Assembly: GCA_036897485.1 (NCBI GenBank)
Contig: JAYMTF010000132.1
Span: forward strand, 1-50,740
Source: Pelargonium nanum
Lineage: Eukaryota; Streptophyta; Magnoliopsida; Geraniales; Geraniaceae
Length of the DNA: 50,740 nucleotides
Direction: 5' to 3'
Position 1 is the stretch's first letter. Each line of letters opens with the position of its first letter. Both the position numbers and the translations under genes were made by a program. The notes under the pieces were generated by a model. That model had not been told where the DNA came from, did not search any database, and worked only from the letters and a program-made list of their open reading frames with translations. Below, piece by piece: positions 11,501 through 21,784 of the stretch.

Positions 11501-14500
11501 CTTTCTCCAGTTCAGATTGTAACTCTTTTCTTGCTTCTTCAAATTCCCTCTGTTAATCAAATTTAGCACAGAGACAAGGGAGGAAATAGTTTATTTGATA
11601 TGCAAGGTAATAAATGTGTGATAGATTGATTATACTATAAGACATCTTCTATAACAGTGGCACTTGAAAAAGGAAAGTAAGAATCAATGAGTCTGAAAAA
11701 GTGTGAAAATTTACAAGTTCTTCATCAGGGGAGTAGTTGGGTTTCCCTGCTTTCTCCCAACGAATATAAGCCTGTATTTGTACAAGTTCTTCAGGAATCT
11801 GGCCTTTCGTTCCAGGAAGAGACTGCTCCCTTTTATCCCTGGAATCATTTTTGTTTGTAAGTTTTGCACGCAGGTCTTCTATCGAAGCACCTCTGGCTAC
11901 TTCCTCCAATAGCTCGGCACGAGCTGCCTCATATTCAACCTGAAAAAAATGTAAGGTACTTGTTATGAATAGACATAATCGTACATTGTAACAAGAACGC
12001 GACATTTTAGCGAATTCTCATATGAAAATAGAACTATTAACTATGCAATTCCCCAAAGACAAAACATTGTACAAATAGAACAAATATGTATGGGTCAGTT
12101 ACATGTACATCAACAGGAGGATGACATATTTTCTACAGTAAAAATGGACTCATAATTCATTTTCATTAAAAGAGTTGTATACATTGGTCTATTAGGTGCA
12201 TTCTTATTTACTTTGCAAAAATGGTCTACTAAACAAGATATTGAAGTAGACTTCATGTATTAGAGAAAAATTGCATTTAATTTCCATGATTCCATCACTA
12301 AGTTCTGCCTTCTTCCCTGTTGGAACAAGGCAGTCAGAGGATGCCAGACAGCTTCCATTTCTTTACCTCTTAATATAAATTAAAAAAGGTCAAAATTCAA
12401 CAACTCTGGTCATAAGGTTTCCACAACTTTAAAGGTCAGCTGAAATTCCAGATTTCCAATAACAATATGCCCCCACAATCATGATAACTCTAATCAAGAT
12501 ATAAAATTTCAAGTGTATTCAATTTACCTTCAACCATCACCAAATAACAAAGACACACAAACAAAAAAAGCAATAATTCATGAAGGCTTTAACAACACTG
12601 ATGAGACAGTAGACATTGAAAGAAATAGAAGTTGTGGAAAAAAAACAACTTTTGCAATAACAGAGTACTTATCACTTGCCTTCTCTTGCTCTGGAGTATA
12701 CATCTGTTTGCCATTTCTTTCCCACCTCAGATATGCTTGAACCTGTACAAGATCTTCAGGTACTGAAACACTGGGATACGACTTGCCTTTCACAGGTAAC
12801 TGAACATGAAAGTTATCGCCATTATTTTTATACCTGCAAATTCAATAGTAATCAAAATACAACCATTTTTAATAGCTTATCATTTTCGTAAGCTGATCTA
12901 ACACAAACAGAATGAAAGCTCACCATTTATTCTGGGCTTCATTGACTATGAGAAATTCTATAGCTCGTATTGCTGGATCATTGATCTCTATTTGAAGGGA
13001 GGAATTGGAGCCAGACTAGGCAGAAACAATAAACAATCAGATGAATAACAAACTGCCTGTTTTAATGGATAAAAGAGTGTGCCAATACTCATAAATGAAG
13101 ATAAACCTATGGTGTTATTTGGAACTTACTTTCAGAAAAGGAGTTCTAAGTGCTCTGTCTTTATATACTTTGGTACCATCTGGGCGGTGAGAGGGAAGTA
13201 CCCACTTTCTGAAATATACTTTTTTAGTACATGAAGAAAAAATCAAAAAGAAAAAGACTTGATATTAATAGAAATTAATTGAAGATATAGCCAAGCCAAA
13301 CTTACTCTTCTCTCTCTCGTATCAAACCCCAGTGCAGAACCAAAGAGTCACTATTTGTGACTTGCATAACAACTCGAGTAACAGACCCTGATTTAGGAGC
13401 GCTAATGCCAACCTGCATAGTTGAATGTCAGTATGATTCTCTTGTTTCAACGTTTGAAGCGAAAATTAGTCACAAGTACATCAGGCTCAGCTAAACTAAG
13501 CTCAACTAAACAAATAGTCAGATGTTAACCATAAATACCTGCAGTTCGATATTCCCTTCAAGGAAGAATTTTCCTGCATGCTGCTAAAATGCATAAGTTG
13601 GTCAACATACATCCAAATAACGTTTAATATGATTTCTGATACCATACAAATATAAACTAAAAGCAAAATAAGAGTTTTACTTATACCAGCAATTAGTAAG
13701 CCTGATATATTTAAACTGCAGTTGGAAAATTTGAATTAGATAATAAGTATTTTTATATCAAAAGGCAAAATAGGTTCAATTCAGAAAAGTGAAATATAAA
13801 CTTATGGACATCATCATCAAGAACAGTTAATAATTTGTATGCTAGGGTCCAGATACACAGAATTTTTTATGGTACTTGACAAAGAGCCACTCGTAGACTC
13901 GTAGTGAGTGAAGAACAATTGCAAATCTACAAACGACATTCCAAATGGAACTTAGGTTCTTTGAAATGAACTAGTATGATTAAGTCTTGACTTTAACTGC
14001 TTAAGTTACTCAAGGGACAAATACTAGGAACAAATTTTCATAACATAAAATCATTTCATTTTTTTTCATTTTGGCACCTCTGTGATCCAAGCCTCATTAG
14101 AGGAATGGTCGAGGAGTGGGTACGGGGCAGGGAGTGTCAACTGTCAATCCCGTACCCGCTCCCGTCCCCATCCTCATCTAATATCTTCAAAAATGCTAAA
14201 ATCTCTACACTCTACAGCCTGAATTCATGTTGGTGTTAAAATTTAATATAAATCTACAACACATAATAAAAATTCTATCTGTAGTCATACAAATATAGAA
14301 TAAAGATATTAACTCAATAAGTGTCCCAAAAATAACATATATAATCAAACATAATAATTACTAAACAAAATATAAACATTCCAATTCAACAAAATATATG
14401 AACAATATTTGAATTAAACTTATTAGATCCTCCAAATAAAAAATCACATGTGATTATCTAAGTATTGCATGTAATCATCTAAACAATCTCAAAGGCTCAA

Positions 14501-15068
14501 TTTGCAAGATTGCCACACACATATATATATTATATTTAGATAAGTTAGGCATGTTTCAAGTTTCCTGTGGGAATTTATTCATTGCAACCCCATCTCCATT
14601 ACCCGCGAGGAGAATAACAGCCCCAGCCCACTTGGGCGGATTTTCCTCACATGATAACACAACCCGTCATGACACTATATGCAATTCATCTATCAATAAA
14701 GTACTCTTTGCTGATTATAAAAGAACAAAGCAAACCAATCACAATGATTGTATTGCACAAATACTAGCATTTGTTGGTGAATGAAAAAATACCTGGGTTC
14801 CGGGATCTGAGGTTAAGACAGCATGAATGCCTGAAACTGCTCGAGAAGCCATTTTTAATTTAGGCGTCCTCAATCTCAAATTTTTCCCGTAGAATTCAGT
14901 GGACAACTTCTTTCGTATCTTTGCCGTCCCTTGATTTGAAGAGACAGCTCTAACCAAAGTATTTCCAGGATTGCCAGAAGAACTGATCTTGCTCTGACGC
15001 TCCAAAACCGTGGGAGCTATAAAACTCAAACTCTGATGAACCAAATTGTGGCCTATTGTGTTGCTCAT
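2540..15068 (-). CDS. Alpha-glucan, water dikinase, chloroplastic
   Basis: GWD1 phosphorylates C6 of glucosyl units of starch with ATP and water, opening granules to amylases in the plastid. I resolve 33 coding exons (minus order): 14793-15068, 13539-13583, 13306-13412, 13130-13208, 12924-13015, 12680-12833, 11715-11939, 11205-11549, 10993-11103, 10780-10878, 10521-10661, 10316-10404, 9391-9525, 9036-9198, 8851-8940, 8579-8764, 8409-8471, 8266-8328, 8103-8162, 7654-7806, 7167-7250, 6586-6762, 6398-6504, 5999-6212, 5630-5733, 5260-5395, 4943-5068, 4600-4710, 3878-3976, 3346-3519, 3160-3252, 2839-2954, 2540-2744. They total 4422 nt, 1473 residues, the usual family length. Residues 1-75 look like a transit peptide; two CBM45 starch-binding modules lie near 105-170 and 440-515; the phosphohistidine segment DVLSHVSVRARN places the catalytic His at about 1077; the C-terminal PPDK-like ATP-binding domain has RSDSNGEDLEGYAGAGLYDS and ends VVQTRPQM. 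One intron is GC-AG and exon 2 has a tandem acceptor. Confidence 0.96.
5754..5950 (-). mobile_element. Au-like SINE in a GWD1 intron
   Basis: Between GWD1 exons 24 and 25 the minus strand carries the hallmarks of a plant Au-type SINE: a GGTCACAGG-like box B region, then AAACAGCCTCTTTGCGAAAG, gacccttcccagacccc and a terminal GGGCTTTC...ctgccctat segment. It is flanked by near-identical 12-bp repeats, agttcaataaat (5754-5765) and agttcaatgaat (5939-5950), which look like target-site duplications. The tail has decayed. Recognition is from memory of the family consensus. Confidence 0.7.
7341..7398. repeat. Purine-rich (GAA/GAAA) tract in a GWD1 intron
   Basis: A stretch made almost only of a and g on the plus strand (aagaagaaagaagaaagaaa and similar) lies in the intron between exons 20 and 21. 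It is low-complexity sequence, equivalent to a long pyrimidine tract in the transcript. Confidence 0.7.
7856..8072. mobile_element. Stowaway-like MITE filling a GWD1 intron
   Basis: The left end ctccctccgtccccaaatga and the right end ...catttTgggatggagggag are inverted copies of the Stowaway terminus (CTCCCTCCGTCCC). The element is about 215 bp and AT-rich inside with no gene. The expected TA target duplication is not visible (flanks ag and ca), so the ends have mutated. The host intron, 7807-8102, is only 296 bp, so most of it is this element. Confidence 0.75.
9923..9971. mobile_element. Micro-insertion: poly-T flanked by a 17-bp duplication
   Basis: The 17-mer aagaatatgcttttctt occurs at 9923-9939 and again, perfectly, at 9955-9971. 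The 15 bases between are nine T and gaactc. On the minus strand this is a six-base stub followed by a poly-A tail between target-site duplications, the structure left by a nearly complete 5' truncation of a LINE or LINE-mobilised retroposon. It lies in the intron between GWD1 exons 12 and 13. Confidence 0.6.
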
Positions 15069-15468
15069 GTTCCCTGATTTACCTCTTGCTTCTCAAGGAA
15101 ACCAAAGTATCAGAGCACAGTAAAAGGCTTATATGCAAAATTCAAAAAAAATAAAACAAACAATGCAAAACCAAATCATAAATAAATAAATAAAAACAAT
15201 TTACAGATTCCAAACAAAATTCAATGAAATGCAGAAACACGCTCCAGTTAGGAATCTAAGATGCAAAATTCAAATTCATTTTCTCGGCAACCAAACGGAG
15301 CATAAATTCAAATGCAACGAGGAAACCAAACTTCGTTCTAGCATCTACGAATCCTCCAATTGAAAATGCCAGTTCCAGTTTCACAATTGAAGAACAATTG
15401 CCAAAAAAATCCAGAAAAATCAATAAAAAAATGTGAAGAAAATCTACCGATTGAATGCGAGAAAATAC

Positions 15469-15570
15469 CTAGAAAAACGAAGAATATGCAATGAGAATGA
15501 GAAGACGGAGAAGCGTACGTGAAAATTGGTTGGTCTCGGAGACCCTTTTTCAAGTTTCTTCTTCAACTAC
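15469..15570 (-). other. Probable GWD1 5' untranslated exon
   Basis: The coding frame starts at 15068, but a strong donor-like site lies upstream on the minus strand (ctag/gtattttctc, donor at 15467-15468). Several acceptor-like AGs lie within about 50 nt upstream of the ATG. A 5' UTR intron of about 380 bp is therefore likely. The transcription start is not defined by the sequence; the right limit given is approximate. Confidence 0.4.
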
Positions 15571-15661
15571 TGAGACGAGTGTCAGTAGAGGAAGGCAAGG
15601 AGCCTATGAATTCGGGAAAGACACTACGTGATTGGTAAGGCGATTTATCAGAACCTTTTCA

Positions 15662-15727
15662 CACGTGGCGCTCTGTGGTCTCGACACGTGATGCTAAAAG
15701 GCTTGGGATCTGCGTGCGTCTCACGTG
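15662..15727. promoter_or_regulatory. Three G-boxes in the GWD1 promoter
   Basis: Perfect CACGTG palindromes lie at 15662-15667, 15685-15690 and 15722-15727, all within 66 bp and about 600-660 bp upstream of the GWD1 start codon, just above the inferred 5' UTR exon. An inverted CCAAT (attgg) lies near 15631. CACGTG is bound by plant bHLH (PIF class) and bZIP (HY5, ABF) factors, which would suit a starch gene under light or diel control. Binding is inferred. Confidence 0.6.
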
Positions 15728-17430
15728 CGAGACCATGGGAGAGAGATGAGGCGTGGGGTCCGTGAGACCGTGAACACCCCCGAAGATTTCGATATTTTTA
15801 GACGTTAGGTTAGTTAATGGCCCATATTTTTTCAAGGAAATTTCGAAACTACCCCTTCGTCGACATCTTATTTTTTTTCAAAACTTGATATTTTTTTCTT
15901 TTGGGTTTGGATTTTTTCATGAAATATGGCCAAAGTTTAACGTGGAAAAATTGAAAAAGAGAGAGAAAATCGAATATTTGTTCTTTGGTTCATTAGAAAA
16001 ACACTCGATTTTAGACCACAAAGTCTATTTTTGGACTACCTCCGACCAAGCTAAATCAAGTACATAATATTGAGGGGTTTTATGGTAAATGCACTGGTTG
16101 TAAGGATTGGTTCTACAACGTGTCAACTTGCATAAAATGCCATTAATTCACGTAAAGTCACGTGTCTTTAGAAACAGTACTGTGAATTTAAGTTTTGGTT
16201 GATAGATCCAATATGAAGTCAGATTCTTCATGAATCCAATCAAATCTTGTCATGAATATACTTTTCTTAATTGGGTTTTAAATACTATTACTTTAAAAGC
16301 GACAAATTTATTTAATCCAGATTTATAATCATGGAATGAACGATGATGAGCATAGAGGCAAATGTGAGGATAACGAAAGGGATCTATATGGAAAATTCTA
16401 CAACCGTAGAGAAAAAGGGACTAAAACAGCTCAGAAGAGCTAGAAAACAAAAAGGGGAGGATATTGAGATGATTGATACCAAAAAATTATTGTGTATTGT
16501 GCACATGAGAATTGACAAACATTTGGATGGCTTTACCCAACCACGCAAGCAAAGCAATCTTGAAAAATAGTTGTTACTAGGTCGTTGGTAATCGATTTAG
16601 AGACGACAATTTGAATTTGAGTTCGTGAATGCTCTAAAATCAATTTAATTTTCGTTTAATATGATCAAACCGATTTTGAAGTGAGATTGAGTCGAATTTA
16701 TGTTGCGCAAATTTTGAAACAAATTAAACCAACCCAAAATGATTTCTTATATTTTGCACTTCAAAGTGAATTCCGGTTTGATTCATGACTCGAAACCCAA
16801 ACGAACCATTGTCTCATCAGGAATAGTCGGATTATAGTTTCGTTTCTCCATACGCAAAATCATGTGCGCCTTGAAAGTGAGAGCTACATATACTTAAATA
16901 AATAATAGAGCTTCAATTATTATGACTTAGAGAGTAAGAATTCCCGGCCAAAAAAACTCATGATTTAAATTTAGGTTAAGTTGTTAATGAGATTGTGACA
17001 CCTCATTCAAAAATCAAGATTTAGCGAATCATTCCGTTCCTACAACTTTATTTGGGCGGATATGAGTGAAATCTAATAAATTGTATCTTCTTCACGATTT
17101 GGCATGGCCTAAGTCAATAACTTTTTGCCTCATATTCATTTTTCTTTCTTAGAAAGATGCCTCAATGAAAAAAAAAATTGTACAAAATGATGTGTCAATA
17201 AATGAGACATGACACATCAAACATTTATTTGACGATTTAGTTGAAACACAATACGTCACTTACAATATGTTTTATAAACCTAGTGCTCCGCACTTAAAAT
17301 CAATGGAAGAATTGTGGTGTCCTATGTATGTTAGGTGCTTAATTTTTAAACCACAAAAGTATGAACTATGCCGTTGTCATGTCACTTTATAAAAATTTAA
17401 GACATTCCATAATAAATAAGTGTTTGCTTG

Positions 17431-17479
17431 ATTACTAGTCATTCTTTTTTTTTTTTAAGGGAATTACTAGACATTCTTT
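17431..17479. mobile_element. Second micro-insertion: poly-T flanked by a 17-bp duplication
   Basis: attactagtcattcttt (17431-17447) and attactagacattcttt (17463-17479) are a 17-bp direct repeat with one mismatch. Between them lie nine T and aaggga, 15 bases in all. The layout is the same as at 9923-9971 but the target and stub sequences differ, so this is an independent event. Confidence 0.6.
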
Positions 17480-18045
17480 GCATCTAGGTTTATTGTAATA
17501 AGGATATCAAAATCAGTGATTGAGTTTATGATAACACATTATTATAAGCTAAATGGGCTCTTAAATGATAACATGTGGCTTTGTATTTTCTTTGGTACTT
17601 ATGATGTATGGACTATAGATTGATAGGCCAATTGGGCCTTCATATCAAGTAGTTTTCTAGCATCTCATCAATATAATATTCTTGCGACCTGTAGATCTGT
17701 AATATGGATTTCTAGAAAGCGAGATCAATTAGTGTCCCAAGTTATAGCTTATATAAGTGTGACTTATTTATATACAAAACTTAAACTTGAAACATTTTAT
17801 TTAAGTAATTAAATTATTCAAATGTGACAACATGTGAAAACAATATTTTATTGGTCTTTGCAATTTGTATGGCCACAAACTAGTGGTCATTAAGCTTTCT
17901 TAGCATGAAAAAGACTGAATCAACTAACATAAAAACACATACACATTTCTCAATCTTATAACTTCAAGAACATATGTTGTTAAGAATATGGATCATGCTA
18001 TTTATGTTGTCATGTCGAATGCTAGTCAACGTATGTGTTCACGAT

Positions 18046-18214
18046 TCTTGTTTGTGCGTAAATTGAAAAAGAGCACACCGACGGCTTGAATTGAGAAGTA
18101 AACGTAGAAGGGGTCTATTAAAGAAGTAATATCGAATACAAATATGTTTGTGTGTGAATGACATTTGTACATAAATTGGAAGAAAACACACCGATAGTCT
18201 GAATTGAAAAGTAT
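18046..18214. repeat. Diverged two-copy direct repeat, period about 113 bp
   Basis: The segment with taaattgaaaaagagcacac at 18059 matches taaattggaagaaaacacac at 18172, followed in both by ccga, then ctgaattga or cttgaattga and aagta. The rest of each unit is less alike. No coding potential. Confidence 0.55.
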
Positions 18215-18759
18215 GTATTGGGAGCTGCAAACTGCAAAGGTTCAAACTAATGCCAACTATAAAAAAACAGTGAATAAATGATTTTAGGTGAATATATAAA
18301 AAGAAAGTGAGGATTCTATAACCTACATGCTACATACTTTTATCATCTAATTTTGATATTAAATTCTATCAATCACAACAATTTGGGAGAGAATATAAAA
18401 TTTAGTTTTATAATTTGTGATATGTACACTTACATACCTAGATAACAAGATCACTAGAACATCTACTTATTAAAAAAAAAAAAAACAGAAGAATGATGAG
18501 AAAATAATGCAAGCAATCTACCCTCAAAAATTAGCAGCAAGACTTCCAAATATTCAATCGAATGCCACCCAAATCAAATCAATTATCACGTACGTAGCTA
18601 GGTCAAATAGCATGCAATATGTATATATAGGTGACTCCCTTATATTGATCATAATTAATGTGGATCGTACAACACAACCTCGTACGCAAACAACAAACAA
18701 ACAAGTCACATATCGAACACGATCATCATCGTTATCACGAACCGTCCTCGACCTCTTCC

Positions 18760-19314
18760 TTAATATTGCAGCATAGATTCGAAGTACAAACAATTGGCCG
18801 CCATCCGGTGCAGCACCTTGTTGTACAACAGCAACGGCGGCGTGCCGGCGTCTTTGACCTCCTCCCAGCTGTCCTCGCACGTCGTGTAATCCGACAAAGC
18901 CGCCGACAAATACGTCGTCACCGTCCCTCTGTCCTTCTTCTGGTACGCATCCAGCGCCGTCTGCAGCTCCTCCGCCGCATCCTCGTACACCTCGTTGCAC
19001 ACCTCGCTGTTCTTTCCCAGCTTCTCGGAAGCCTGTCTCGCGTTGTTCGTGTTCTTGATCAGCGTCTTGACCGCCGCCTGAAACGCCTGAGCAGGATCGG
19101 TTAATTGCCCAATAGCCGCCCTGCAGACGCCAACAAAGTTGGCGTCTTTGCACAGGTCTACGCCTGGCCCGCCCGCCGGCGCCGCCGGGACTGGGACTGC
19201 TCCGGCGGCATTGGGGGCGGGGTCGGCGGAGGCGAGGAGGAGGAGGGTGGTGGTGGTGGTGGCCACAGCCAGAAAGACCAATGAGAAAGATGTGTTGTGC
19301 TTTGTTAAAGCCAT
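18760..19314 (-). CDS. Pectin methylesterase inhibitor domain protein
   Basis: Intronless, 184 residues. Residues 1-30 form a secretion signal (hydrophobic core with a TTTTTLLLLAS stretch) followed by an Ala/Pro-rich linker to about residue 50. The PMEI four-helix domain follows, with cysteines at 55, 64, 106, 146 and 175. In this family the first pair and the next pair are disulfide-bonded and the fifth is free. DLCKDANFVGVC and ALSDYTTCEDSWEE are the usual family landmarks. Such proteins act in the cell wall, binding pectin methylesterases, and some relatives inhibit invertases; sequence alone does not decide the target. The coding region is much richer in G and C than the surrounding DNA. 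A TATA-like taaataaaa lies upstream near 19461-19470. Confidence 0.92.
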   Translation of the reverse strand: MALTKHNTSFSLVFLAVATTTTTLLLLASADPAPNAAGAVPVPAAPAGGPGVDLCKDANFVGVCRAAIGQLTDPAQAFQAAVKTLIKNTNNARQASEKLGKNSEVCNEVYEDAAEELQTALDAYQKKDRGTVTTYLSAALSDYTTCEDSWEEVKDAGTPPLLLYNKVLHRMAANCLYFESMLQY

Positions 19315-21333
19315 AAAAAAAAGTTTATTAATTTTTTTTTTCTTATGGCTTAAAGAATATTCTACTTGTTAATGTGAGCTTTAGTTTGTAGATATAAATT
19401 AAGGGTTAGCAAGTTTCTTTCTTCCTCAGGGCCTCCCTGTTTGTGGGGGGAGAGTTTGGGGTTTTATTTAGGGAGGATATAAAATGGAGGGGGTGGTGGT
19501 TGCGATTTATAATAAGAAATTGGAACCATTTTTCTGGTGCTCAGCGAAACAAGGTTGTTACATGTTCTATGTGGACTTGTTAGTGTTCGGTAATGAGAAA
19601 TTATAGGCTGGAGACTCGCCTCGTATTTAGTGGGCCGATCCAGTCCGGCCTCATTACTTGGCCCAAACACTAATACTCGTCCTCTTAGTCTCTGAAATAT
19701 CCAAAAACATGCCGATTTCGTCCATAGACTATCAGTCGAGTCAATTTCGTCTAAAGGTTGTTCAATCGTGTCAATTTAGTCCAAATATTTTCATAATCCG
19801 TGTCAAATAAAGACATTTCGTTAAATCCATGGACGGAATCCGTTAGTTCCTGCTTACGTGTAATATTTTATTTGACAAATTTGTAATCCGTTATTATTGT
19901 ATTCTCGTGATCATGTCTTATAACAAATTTAATTCACTGTAACTAACTTATTATAAAAATAGTGTTGACAATTTGTTCGTAACTATTTTCTGAAAAAGAA
20001 GAAAAAGGCTTTGGGACCAAAGAAGTAACACTCCATATCTTCTATAATTTATTTTGTGAAAAAATTGATACGTAAAAAGAGTATCTCTTACATACACTTG
20101 TTAATTGTATTTATTTCTCATATTTCACTCTCATTGTTTACCGAAATTTGTTTGAATACACTGATTCATTATTTACCTAATATGTGTTTAGCAATATAAA
20201 AATGGAGTGTGGGACTATGGAGAATGATAGGTAGTGTAAAATCCAAGAGATCCACGATTCTTGCAGATCATTTCAAACAAAAATAGTAATAAAAAAGAGA
20301 GGCCAATATGAATTTTTCTTGAGATAGTTTGGCTGTGATTCAATAGCCTTGTGCACTTGGCAGCATTCCAAATCTGCACCCAAATTTGACTTTGTTTCTG
20401 GCCAAAGAAAGTTGTCTACAAAGTCAACTCAAAACAGTTGCTTTAGATCCACTATTTTTTTAAAAGTCAAAGATTCATACATTATTGTACAGACAGAAAC
20501 TAACAAAGCTAAACTTTCCAGGTTTTAAATTATAAATTTCCTGTAGTTTACAATTTACATGCTTTTATTTGGGGTTTAATCACTATAATTTTCAAATTGA
20601 AATGCATGTTTCTCAAGAAATAAGAAACAAAAGTTTCAACAATCTTTATCCTTTCTTTGGATCCAAACACATCACAAGAAAACCCAGTAATTGCAAAATA
20701 ACTGTTGGCTAAAAAGAGAAGCAACCATGCTACAATAATATGAATTTATGATCAATCATGAAGCAAGTTGTGACAAAAGAGACGACCGAACAAGTTTTCA
20801 TAAAAAATTATAACTGGAATAATTCATAATAATTTTAAAATGATTTCATTGAATATTCCTGAATCCTTCACATGATTCCATAATCAACATTGAATATTCA
20901 CCAGAACTCAATATACCTTGAATCTCACACACCTTGAAATGACCCTATAAGCCTTCGAATTTCAGATTATTCACAACATTGCCATCACGGGCCTACTGAA
21001 ATTAACAAACAGCTTAATGTGAAAAGGTGTCCTAAACTTTCTTTTCCAGAACCAAAATTTCCATGACATTTCAATATCAAAGTTAAGAGGAGTCTGCCAA
21101 AATGATCAAAGACAAATTAGTCTTTTGGTGGCTCAATCAAAGAATATCCAATGAAAATTAAAGAATCTCTTACCAAGTCAAGTAATGCTTGGGCCTAAGC
21201 TCTCCTCCAGATTCCAAAGTCAAATCCCAAACAAGTTGTAGCTTAAACATCTCTTTCCTTAGGACAGACAGCTTCAAGATTCAGACCACCAGCCATTAGA
21301 ATTCAAAGGTTAAACACTGACAACAACTTACTT
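19315..21333. other. Spacer between PMEI and the NRT2.5 neighbourhood
   Basis: It includes the PMEI promoter at the left and a phased repeat at 19714-19806 (listed). The remainder is AT-rich and I found no convincing gene in it. Confidence 0.5.
19714..19806 (+). repeat. Phased ~29-bp repeat with AATTT(C/A)GTC core
   Basis: Units begin at 19715, 19744 and 19774 with atttcgtcc, atttcgtct and atttagtcc, each ending in a gtgtca or gagtca segment. A related array lies at 41157-41350. The sequence type is common in plant genomes near Mutator-like or foldback elements, but no transposon ends are seen here. Confidence 0.6.
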
Positions 21334-21504
21334 TCACGTCTTAGAATTCAAAGCTTTTAAAACTTTTATTGTCTGAAGGAACAGCAAGGAATCGAGACTT
21401 GGTGGGAATGAAGACTTAGAGGAGCTCGAAGACTTGCCTTCCTCAACCACAAAAGAGCCATCTCTCTGCAAAACAATCCTCCGAGTCTCAGTTTTAGAAA
21501 CCAT
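21334..21504 (-). CDS. Candidate 56-residue small protein, unknown
   Basis: An ATG at 21504 opens a 56-residue frame starting MVSKTETRRIVLQRDGSFVV, followed by a Ser/Lys run (GKSSSSSKSS) and a more hydrophobic tail, ending at 21334. I do not recognise a family. Its support is positional: on the same strand a good TATA box (atataaaag, 21561-21570) sits about 60 bp upstream, as expected for a real transcript. A consensus donor (gaaa/gtaagt) follows just past the stop, so the frame could be the first exon of something longer. It may also be a chance ORF or an untranslated leader. The ATG is 281 bp from the NRT2.5 ATG, divergent. Confidence 0.3.
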   Translation of the reverse strand: MVSKTETRRIVLQRDGSFVVEEGKSSSSSKSSFPPSLDSLLFLQTIKVLKALNSKT

Positions 21505-21560
21505 TAGTACATCAGTGAAGACAAGAACAACTACTTTGTATCTTCAGCACATGTGCAAAG

Positions 21561-21570
21561 CTTTTATATT
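21561..21570 (-). promoter_or_regulatory. TATA box for the small divergent ORF
   Basis: On the minus strand the sequence reads aatataaaag, a near-ideal plant TATA box. It would place transcription start near 21535, giving a leader of about 30 nt before the ATG at 21504. Confidence 0.5.
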
Positions 21571-21676
21571 CTCCCCACTTTTATTGAAATTTATAGTTTG
21601 ATTGAAAAAAGAAAGGCACAAAAAAATAATAGCATTCATGAGAAGTTACCTTGTGAGACTTTAGCTTAATGTGCAC

Positions 21677-21685
21677 TTTATAAGT
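21677..21685 (+). promoter_or_regulatory. TATA-like box of NRT2.5
   Basis: ctttataag lies about 105 bp upstream of the NRT2.5 ATG, a normal distance for a leader of about 70 nt. The two TATA boxes, this one and the minus-strand one at 21561-21570, are only about 110 bp apart. Confidence 0.45.
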
Positions 21686-21784
21686 TCGGCCGAGAACACC
21701 ATTTAGTTTCCATCTCCTTCCTGCAGCTGAGAGAGGTTTCAAAAAAATCCTTTGTAAACCCTACTTCAGTGAAAGGATACAGAT

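Larger units (their letters stand above)
15740..18759. other. Gene-poor spacer between GWD1 and PMEI
   Basis: AT-rich sequence with short random frames only. It contains a micro-insertion at 17431-17479 and a diverged duplication at 18046-18214, both listed separately. Nothing else here can be supported as a gene. Confidence 0.5.

Noticed and set aside
14090-14180. GC-rich patch gggtacggggcaggg...cccgtacccgctcccg in GWD1 intron 1
   Set aside because: It is a partial inverted repeat reminiscent of dispersed repeats, but ends and family could not be assigned.
16343-16570. 75-codon plus-strand frame in the GWD1-PMEI spacer
   Set aside because: No family similarity, no promoter, AT-rich composition; consistent with chance.
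18658-19104. 148-codon plus-strand frame antisense to PMEI
   Set aside because: Same cause: low-stop antisense of a GC-rich gene, with no recognisable features.
18554-19153. 199-codon frame on the minus strand overlapping PMEI in another frame
   Set aside because: It exists only because the PMEI gene is GC-rich; residues are Arg/Gly/Gln-rich without any domain, and the PMEI frame explains the sequence fully.
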